Assembly: GCA_903901915.1 (NCBI GenBank)
Contig: CAIUSV010000022.1
Location: forward strand, 1-36,070
Direction: 5' to 3'
Origin: an uncultured Rhodospirillaceae bacterium
GTDB lineage: Bacteria > Pseudomonadota > Alphaproteobacteria > Rhodospirillales > Magnetospirillaceae
Length of the DNA stretch: 36,070 bases
The first letter of the stretch is position 1. Each line of letters opens with the position of its first letter. Shown here piece after piece: positions 30,966 to 36,070 of the stretch. Under the pieces are notes generated by a model, which saw only the letters and a program-made list of their open reading frames with translations, searched no databases and was not told the DNA's origin. A program made the translations under genes and the position numbers.

Positions 30966-32363
30966 ATGATCCGCCCCATCGCTCTTCTCGCCGTCATCGG
31001 CATGATCCTCGCCGCCGCCGCCCCGGCCCAGTCCCAAACGGCACCAACCTCGCGCGAGCAGATCCGCCTCAGCTTCGCCCCGGTGGCGCGCCAGGTGGCG
31101 CCGGCGGTGGTCAACATCTACACCCAGCGGGTGGTCCGCGCCGCCGCCTCGCCGCTGTTCGCCGATCCGGTCTTCCGTCACTTTTTCGGCGACGTTCCCG
31201 GCATGACCCGCGACCGGGTGCAACGCTCGCTGGGGTCGGGCGTGCTGATCGGCGGCGATGGCACGGTGGTGACCAACCACCATGTCATCAAGGACGCCGA
31301 CGAGGTCACCGTGGTACTGGCCGATCGCCGCGAGTTCGAGGCCAAGGTGGTGGGGTCGGACGAGCGCGCCGACCTTGCCGTGCTCAAGATCGACCCCAAG
31401 GGCGAGACCTTTCCCACCCTGGTCATGGGCGATTCCGACCGTATCGAGGTCGGCGACATCGTGCTGGCCATCGGCAATCCGTTCGGCGTCGGCCAGACGG
31501 TGACCCAGGGCATCATCTCGGCCCTGGCCCGCACCAATATCGGCGTCTCGGACTTCCGCTCGTTCATCCAGACCGACGCCGCCATCAACCCCGGCAATTC
31601 CGGTGGCGCCCTGGTCGACATGGAGGGCCGGCTGATCGGCATCAACACCGCCATCTATTCGCAAAGCGGCGGTTCCAACGGCATCGGCTTCGCCATTCCG
31701 GCGGCGCTGGTGCGCGCGGTGGTCGCCGGCATCACCAAGGGCGGCAAGGTGGTGCGGCCCTGGCTGGGCGCCGGCGGTCAGGCGGTGACCGCCGACCTCG
31801 CCCAGGCGATGAAGCTGCCCCGGCCCATCGGCGTGCTGGTCAACAACGTCCATCGCGACTCGCCGGCCGCGCGCGGCGGTCTCGCCAACGGTGACGTCAT
31901 CGTCGCGGTCCAGGGGCGGGAAGTCGATGACCCCGAGGGCTTGCGCTTCCGCCTCGCCACCCTGGGCGTCGGCAGCGACGCCATCGTGACCGTGCTGCGC
32001 GGCGGCGCCGAGCGCCAGATCACCATCCGTCTGGTGGCGCCGCCCGAGGACCCGCCGCGCGACAAGACCGAGATCGGCGGCCGCAATCCCTTCACCGGCG
32101 CCACCCTGGTCAACATCAACCCGGCGCTGGCCGAGGAGATCGGCATCGATTCGGGCCTGTCCGGGGTGCTGGTGCTGCAGATCCGCCACGGCACCGTCGC
32201 CCACCGCCTGGGATTGCAGCCGGGCGACATGGTGTTGCGCATCAACGACAAGCCGGTGGCCAGCGTCGCCGACGCCAAGGCGCAGCTCGTCGGCGACCGG
32301 CCGCGCTGGAGCTTCACCATCAACCGCAACGGCGAGACCATGACCCAGGTGGTCGGGGGATGA
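30966..32363 (+). CDS. HtrA/DegP-family periplasmic serine protease
   Basis: A 465-residue protein starting at ATG 30966 with a signal peptide (MIRPIALLAVIGMILAAAAPAQS). The trypsin-like domain has the triad in TNHHVIKDADE (His), ERADLAVLKID (Asp) and INPGNSGGALVD (Ser). Two PDZ domains follow, around residues 255-350 (RPWLGAGGQAV, RGGLANGDVIVAVQGREV) and 375-460 (GTVAHRLGLQPGDMVLRINDKPV). It degrades or refolds damaged envelope proteins. The domain order and length match Do-like proteases (DegP/DegQ). It is divergent from the HD-GYP operon and is followed 34 bp later by rarA, with rluC after that, so the three are probably cotranscribed. Confidence 0.94.
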   Translation: MIRPIALLAVIGMILAAAAPAQSQTAPTSREQIRLSFAPVARQVAPAVVNIYTQRVVRAAASPLFADPVFRHFFGDVPGMTRDRVQRSLGSGVLIGGDGTVVTNHHVIKDADEVTVVLADRREFEAKVVGSDERADLAVLKIDPKGETFPTLVMGDSDRIEVGDIVLAIGNPFGVGQTVTQGIISALARTNIGVSDFRSFIQTDAAINPGNSGGALVDMEGRLIGINTAIYSQSGGSNGIGFAIPAALVRAVVAGITKGGKVVRPWLGAGGQAVTADLAQAMKLPRPIGVLVNNVHRDSPAARGGLANGDVIVAVQGREVDDPEGLRFRLATLGVGSDAIVTVLRGGAERQITIRLVAPPEDPPRDKTEIGGRNPFTGATLVNINPALAEEIGIDSGLSGVLVLQIRHGTVAHRLGLQPGDMVLRINDKPVASVADAKAQLVGDRPRWSFTINRNGETMTQVVGG

Positions 32364-32397
32364 CGGCCGATCCGTCCGGAATGACCGGCGGCGGCAG

Positions 32398-33690
32398 ATG
32401 ACCACCCTGTTCGAGCGCGAGGGCGACCGGCCGCTGGCCGAGCGGTTGCGCCCCCGCGCGCTGGAAGAGGTGGTGGGCCAGGGCCACCTGCTGGCGCCGG
32501 GGGCGCCGCTGGGCCGCATGCTGGCGGCGGGACGGCTGGCCTCGGTGATCCTGTGGGGGCCGCCGGGTTGCGGCAAGACCACCATCGCCCGGCTGCTGGC
32601 CGAGCGTACCGACCTGGAGTTCGAGCCGCTGAGCGCGGTGTTTTCCGGCGTCGCCGATTTGCGCAAGGTGTTCGACGCCGCCCGCAAGCGCCGCGAGATC
32701 GGGCGCGGCACCTTGCTGTTCGTCGATGAGATCCACCGCTTCAACCGCGCCCAGCAGGACGGCTTCCTGCCCTATGTCGAGGACGGCACCGTGGTGCTGG
32801 TGGGCGCCACCACCGAGAACCCCTCGTTCGAGCTGAACGGCGCCCTGCTGTCGCGCTGTCAGGTGCTGGTGCTGCACCGCCTCGACGACGCCGCCCAGGA
32901 TTCGCTGCTGGCCCGCGCCGAGGCGGCGCTGGGGCGGCCGCTGCCGCTGGATGCCGACGCCAGGGCCGCCGTCCGGGCCATGGCCGACGGCGACGGCCGC
33001 TATCTGCTCAATCTCGCCGAGGAACTGGCGCTGCTGCCGCCGGAACCGGCGCTGGATTCCGCCGCCCTGGCCCAGGCGGTGCAGCGCCGCGCCCCGGCCT
33101 ACGATAAGGACCGCGAAGGCCATTACAACCTGATCAGCGCCCTGCACAAGTCGCTGCGCGGCTCGGACACCGACGCGGCGCTGTACTGGATGGCCCGCAT
33201 GCTGGCCGGGGGCGAAGACCCGCTGTTCATCGCTCGGCGCCTGACCCGTTTCGCCGTCGAGGATGTCGGGCTGGCCGACCCCAACGCCATGGTCCAGGCG
33301 GTGGCGGCCTGGGACGTGTACGAGCGGCTGGGCAGCCCGGAAGGCGAACTGGCGCTGGTGCAACTGGCGATCTATCTCGGCACCGCGCCCAAGTCCAACG
33401 CCGCCTACAAGGCCTATGGCGCGGTAATGCGTACCGCCCGGGAAACCGGCTCGCTGATGCCGCCCATGCACATCCTCAACGCCCCCACCCGCATGATGAA
33501 GGATATCGGCTACGGCAAGGGCTATCAGTACGACCACGACAGCGCCGACGGCTTTTCCGGCCAGAACTACTTCCCCGACGGCATGAAGCGGCAACGCTTC
33601 TACAGCCCGGTCGAACGCGGCTTCGAGCGCGAGGTCAAAAAGCGGCTGGAGTACTGGGACCGGCTCAGGGACAAGAAGAGCGAAGGGTGA
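32398..33690 (+). CDS. rarA: Replication-associated recombination protein A (RarA/MgsA AAA+ ATPase)
   Basis: A 430-residue cytoplasmic AAA+ ATPase related to clamp-loader and RuvB subunits that acts at stalled replication forks. It begins with PLAERLRPRALEEVVGQGHLL. Walker A is ILWGPPGCGKTTIARLLA, Walker B LLFVDEIHRFNRAQQD, sensor 1 VLVGATTENPSFELN, and arginine-finger region LLSRCQVLVL. The C-terminal MgsA part has KDREGHYNLISALHKS, DALYWMARML-like stretches, RRLTRFAVEDVGLADPNA and a final KRLEYWDRLR. Length is typical. It lies 34 bp after the HtrA gene and 40 bp before the pseudouridine synthase. Confidence 0.97.
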   Translation: MTTLFEREGDRPLAERLRPRALEEVVGQGHLLAPGAPLGRMLAAGRLASVILWGPPGCGKTTIARLLAERTDLEFEPLSAVFSGVADLRKVFDAARKRREIGRGTLLFVDEIHRFNRAQQDGFLPYVEDGTVVLVGATTENPSFELNGALLSRCQVLVLHRLDDAAQDSLLARAEAALGRPLPLDADARAAVRAMADGDGRYLLNLAEELALLPPEPALDSAALAQAVQRRAPAYDKDREGHYNLISALHKSLRGSDTDAALYWMARMLAGGEDPLFIARRLTRFAVEDVGLADPNAMVQAVAAWDVYERLGSPEGELALVQLAIYLGTAPKSNAAYKAYGAVMRTARETGSLMPPMHILNAPTRMMKDIGYGKGYQYDHDSADGFSGQNYFPDGMKRQRFYSPVERGFEREVKKRLEYWDRLRDKKSEG

Positions 33691-33730
33691 AGTCTGGCGA
33701 AGAGCCACCACCTCGTGTAGCTTGCCGGTC

Positions 33731-34726
33731 ATGAGCGAAATCCAGACCCTGACCGTCCTGCCCGAAGAGGCTGAAATCCGCCTCGACCGCTGGTTCAAGC
33801 GCCACTTCCCCGCCGTCACCCACGGCCTGTTGGAAAAGTGGCTGCGCGCCGGCAACGTGCGGGTGGACGGCAAGCGGGCCAAGTCCAACCAGCGGCTTGA
33901 CGCCGGCCAGGCCATCCGCATCCCGCCCCTGCCCGGCGGCCCCGCCCCCGTCGCCCCCCCCCGGCCGGTGGCGGTGGACGACAAGACGGCGCGGATGCTG
34001 GCCGATGCCGTGCTTTACATGGACGACGACGTCATCGCGCTGAACAAGCCGGCCGGACTGGCGGTGCAGGGCGGCACCGGCATGGCCGACAACCATCTCG
34101 ACGCCATGCTGGACGCGCTGCGCTTCGGTTCGGCGGAACGGCCACGGCTGGTGCATCGTCTCGACAAGGACACCTCGGGGGTTCTGCTGATCGGCCGCAC
34201 CGCCGCTGCCACCGCCAAGCTGGCCGCCGCGTTCAAAAGCCGCGCCGCCCGCAAGTGCTATTGGGCGCTGGTGGCCGGGGTGCCCAAGCACCGCCAGGGC
34301 CGCATCGACGCGCCGCTGGCCAAGCTGGGCGGCAAGGGCGCCGAGAAGGTGATGGTGGACGAGGATGACGGCCGCCATGCCGTCACCTACTACCGTATCG
34401 TCGACAATACCTTGAAGCGCGCCGCCTGGCTGGAGATGGAACCCCGCACCGGCCGCACCCACCAGCTTCGCGCCCATTGCGTCCTGCTGGGCACCCCTAT
34501 CCTGGGCGACGGCAAGTATGGCGGCAAGGACGCCCTGATCGAAGGCACCGGGGTATCGCGCAAGCTGCACCTGCACGCCCGCGCCGTGCGCCTGCCCCAT
34601 CCCCGCACCAAGGCGATCCTCGAGGTGGTGGCGCCGCTGCCGCGCCATATCAAGGCAAGCTTCGATTTCTTCGGCTTCACCGAGGCCGACGCCGGCCGCC
34701 CGTTCGAGGCGTTCGACGAGGAGTAG
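33731..34726 (+). CDS. rluC: RluC/RluD-family ribosomal large subunit pseudouridine synthase
   Basis: A 331-residue cytoplasmic enzyme that isomerises uridines in 23S rRNA. An N-terminal S4 RNA-binding domain (about 10-75, IRLDRWFKRHFP, KWLRAGNVRVDGKR) precedes the RluA-type catalytic domain with the active aspartate in RLVHRLDKDTSGVLLIG, the EMEPRTGRTHQLRAHC motif and GDGKYGG. The pattern is closest to RluC, but separation from RluD is not certain by eye. ATG 33731 is chosen; a TTG three codons earlier (33722) is in frame and the ribosome-binding site is weak for both, which fits translation coupled to rarA 40 bp upstream. The short C-terminal FFGFTEADAGRPF tail is seen in related alphaproteobacteria. 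Confidence 0.93.
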   Translation: MSEIQTLTVLPEEAEIRLDRWFKRHFPAVTHGLLEKWLRAGNVRVDGKRAKSNQRLDAGQAIRIPPLPGGPAPVAPPRPVAVDDKTARMLADAVLYMDDDVIALNKPAGLAVQGGTGMADNHLDAMLDALRFGSAERPRLVHRLDKDTSGVLLIGRTAAATAKLAAAFKSRAARKCYWALVAGVPKHRQGRIDAPLAKLGGKGAEKVMVDEDDGRHAVTYYRIVDNTLKRAAWLEMEPRTGRTHQLRAHCVLLGTPILGDGKYGGKDALIEGTGVSRKLHLHARAVRLPHPRTKAILEVVAPLPRHIKASFDFFGFTEADAGRPFEAFDEE

Positions 34727-34756
34727 GCCCGGACTTTTCCCGCCTTGAGGTACTCC

Positions 34757-34790
34757 GCGCCGTCGACGTTATTATACCAACGTCAGGCGC
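34757..34790. terminator. Inverted repeat downstream of rluC, possible terminator or operator
   Basis: GACGTT (34765-34770) pairs with AACGTC (34779-34784) around an AT-rich 8-base loop, and outer arms GCGCC (34757-34761) and GGCGC (34786-34790) extend it with an internal bulge. It starts 30 bases after the rluC stop. There is no T tract. The rest of the 267-bp gap before the chemoreceptor shows no convincing gene. Confidence 0.45.
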
Positions 34791-34993
34791 CATGATTAGC
34801 CGATAGAGAGTCAGCAGATCCCCCACCGGAACGATATACTGCGTTTCGGGTGGACAGGCGTATTCCAACGGAGAAGCCTGGGAAGGGGACGCTGGCGTCA
34901 CTTCATACAATCGAATTATTGCCGTTTCCGGTTGAACACAGAAACGGATGCTGTGGAACCATGGCCAAATTTTTCGCGTGAGCGGGGATTACT

Positions 34994-36070
34994 ATGTTGC
35001 AAACGATACGCGGGCGTCTGGTGGGTCTGGCTGCGTTGCTGGCGATAGCCATACTGGCCATCGTCGGGGGATGGTGGACCGCGTTCAGTCATCTCAAGGT
35101 CAATGGACCGGTCTATGCCGAAATCGCTGCGGTGAAGGATCTGGTCGCCGACATTCTGCCGCCACCCGAATACATTCTTGAATCCTACCTGACGGCAACC
35201 CAGGCGCTGGCCGCGGACAAGTCGAACATTCAGAATTACTCCGACAGGATGGACAGTCTGAAAAGGGCTTTCGACGACAGGCATTCATACTGGAAATCGG
35301 CAAACATCGACCAAGGCATCGCCCGGGGTCTGCTGCAGAAATCATACGATCCCGCTGTTCGCTTCTACGAAACGTCCAAGACCCGTTTCTTTCCCGCGCT
35401 GGTTCGCGGCGACCGCTCCGCCGCCGAGGCGGCATTCAAGGACATGAGCCAGGATTACGAGACCCACCGACTGGCCATCGACGAGGTGGTCAGCGCCGCC
35501 GACAGGCTGACCAGGGACACCGAGGCCCGGGCCGAGGCCAGCGAAACCAGCTACAAGACGTTCGTCCTGATGCTGAGCGCGTTCTCGGCGTTGTCCGCCC
35601 TGGCCGTCGCGCTGGGACTGGCCACCGGCATCGGCCGACGGGTCCGCCACATGGCGGCTTTCGTCGCCCAGGTCCGCGAAACCGGCGACCTGACCCTGCG
35701 CGCCCCCGCCGAAGGGACGGACGAACTGGCCGACATGGCGGTGGCGCTCAATCAGATGCTGGCCGAGATCGACGCCATCATGCGGGCGACCAACGAGGTC
35801 ATGGGCCGGGTGGCGGCCAACGACCTTTCCGCCCGGGTGACCGCCCCGGCGAAGGGGGCCGCCGCCACGCTGAAGGACAATCTCAACCGCTCGCTCGAGG
35901 GGCTATCGACGGCATTGGAAGGAGTCATCGGCAACGTCCGCCAGGTTGCGGCGGCGACCAGCCAGGCCAGCACCGCCATCGGCCAGATTTCCGACGGCGC
36001 CCAGGGGCAGTTGAACGCGGTCAAGCAGATCGCCGTCGGCATCGAGCAGACCGCCCGGGCGGTGGAGGAC
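34994..36070 (+). CDS. Methyl-accepting chemotaxis protein, N-terminal part (cut by right edge)
   Basis: Open for 359 codons from ATG 34994 to the window end, with GGGGA 5-6 bases upstream. Helix 1 (about 8-30, LVGLAALLAIAILAIVGGWW) leads into a periplasmic sensor of about 160 residues opening with the characteristic KVNGPVYAEIAAVKDLVADI and LPPPEYILESYL. This stretch recurs in a helical-bundle receptor family of alphaproteobacteria. Helix 2 lies near 191-212 (TFVLMLSAFSALSALAVALG). A HAMP domain follows, then a second HAMP-like segment (VMGRVAANDLSARV) and the start of the signalling helices (VAAATSQASTAIGQISDGAQGQ). The conserved CheA/CheW tip lies beyond the window. The ligand is unknown. 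Confidence 0.92.
   Translation, partial: MLQTIRGRLVGLAALLAIAILAIVGGWWTAFSHLKVNGPVYAEIAAVKDLVADILPPPEYILESYLTATQALAADKSNIQNYSDRMDSLKRAFDDRHSYWKSANIDQGIARGLLQKSYDPAVRFYETSKTRFFPALVRGDRSAAEAAFKDMSQDYETHRLAIDEVVSAADRLTRDTEARAEASETSYKTFVLMLSAFSALSALAVALGLATGIGRRVRHMAAFVAQVRETGDLTLRAPAEGTDELADMAVALNQMLAEIDAIMRATNEVMGRVAANDLSARVTAPAKGAAATLKDNLNRSLEGLSTALEGVIGNVRQVAAATSQASTAIGQISDGAQGQLNAVKQIAVGIEQTARAVED

Noticed and set aside
30774-32744. A 656-codon minus-strand open frame opposite the HtrA gene
   Set aside because: Shadow of HtrA with antisense-like composition; the plus strand carries the full catalytic triad and PDZ domains.
32320-33984. A 554-codon minus-strand open frame opposite rarA and rluC
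   Set aside because: Spans two real genes and their gap, with no recognisable domain.
34677-34910. A 77-codon minus-strand frame in the rluC/MCP gap
   Set aside because: It runs into the end of rluC, has a low-complexity Arg/Pro tail there, and lacks a recognisable ribosome-binding site.

Overview
The window is a GC-rich, densely packed bacterial chromosome segment. The codon bias, the split Aer-type receptor, the abundance of PAS, GGDEF, HD-GYP and hybrid-kinase genes, and the 740-residue monomeric NADP isocitrate dehydrogenase suggest a motile alphaproteobacterium of the Rhodospirillales, perhaps Magnetospirillum-like. The genus is an inference from gene content and protein feel; no rRNA or other marker is present.

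Layout from left to right. Bases 1-140 hold the C-terminal end of an IS481-family transposase that runs off the left edge. Next is a minus-strand two-gene unit: a MASE3-like membrane histidine kinase and an Rcp1-like single-domain response regulator. A 570-bp gap follows, then a 43-codon small ORF convergent with the monomeric isocitrate dehydrogenase gene. Thioredoxin is divergent from icd across a region with a G-quadruplex candidate. A three-part palindromic element fills the gap between thioredoxin and a sensor kinase. Then come a PAS-PAS-GGDEF-EAL protein, a six-helix membrane protein, an AsmA-family protein and a secreted SUMF1-fold protein.

The centre (14337-20289, minus strand) is the most distinctive part. 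It is a three-gene light-sensing operon: a BphO-type heme oxygenase (makes biliverdin), a 1410-residue bacteriophytochrome hybrid kinase (PAS-GAF-PHY-PAS-PAS-HisKA-HATPase-REC-HPt), and a REC-HisKA-HATPase protein whose receiver could accept phosphate from the phytochrome HPt. Divergent from it, across a 547-bp region with several perfect inverted repeats, is a split aerotaxis receptor: a soluble FAD-type PAS protein and a membrane methyl-accepting protein without a periplasmic sensor.

The right third holds a secreted alpha/beta hydrolase, two small conserved-looking proteins, and a second signalling operon (REC-HD-GYP, secreted histidine phosphatase, 1544-residue hybrid kinase with two tandemly duplicated PAS pairs). 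After that comes a housekeeping run of HtrA/DegP protease, RarA and an RluC-type pseudouridine synthase, and a chemoreceptor cut by the right edge.

The window encodes five histidine kinases plus receptors but no response regulator with a DNA-binding domain. The visible outputs are cyclic-di-GMP turnover (GGDEF-EAL, HD-GYP), chemotaxis signalling and kinase-to-kinase relay. Light and redox state are the two inputs that can be named from sequence.
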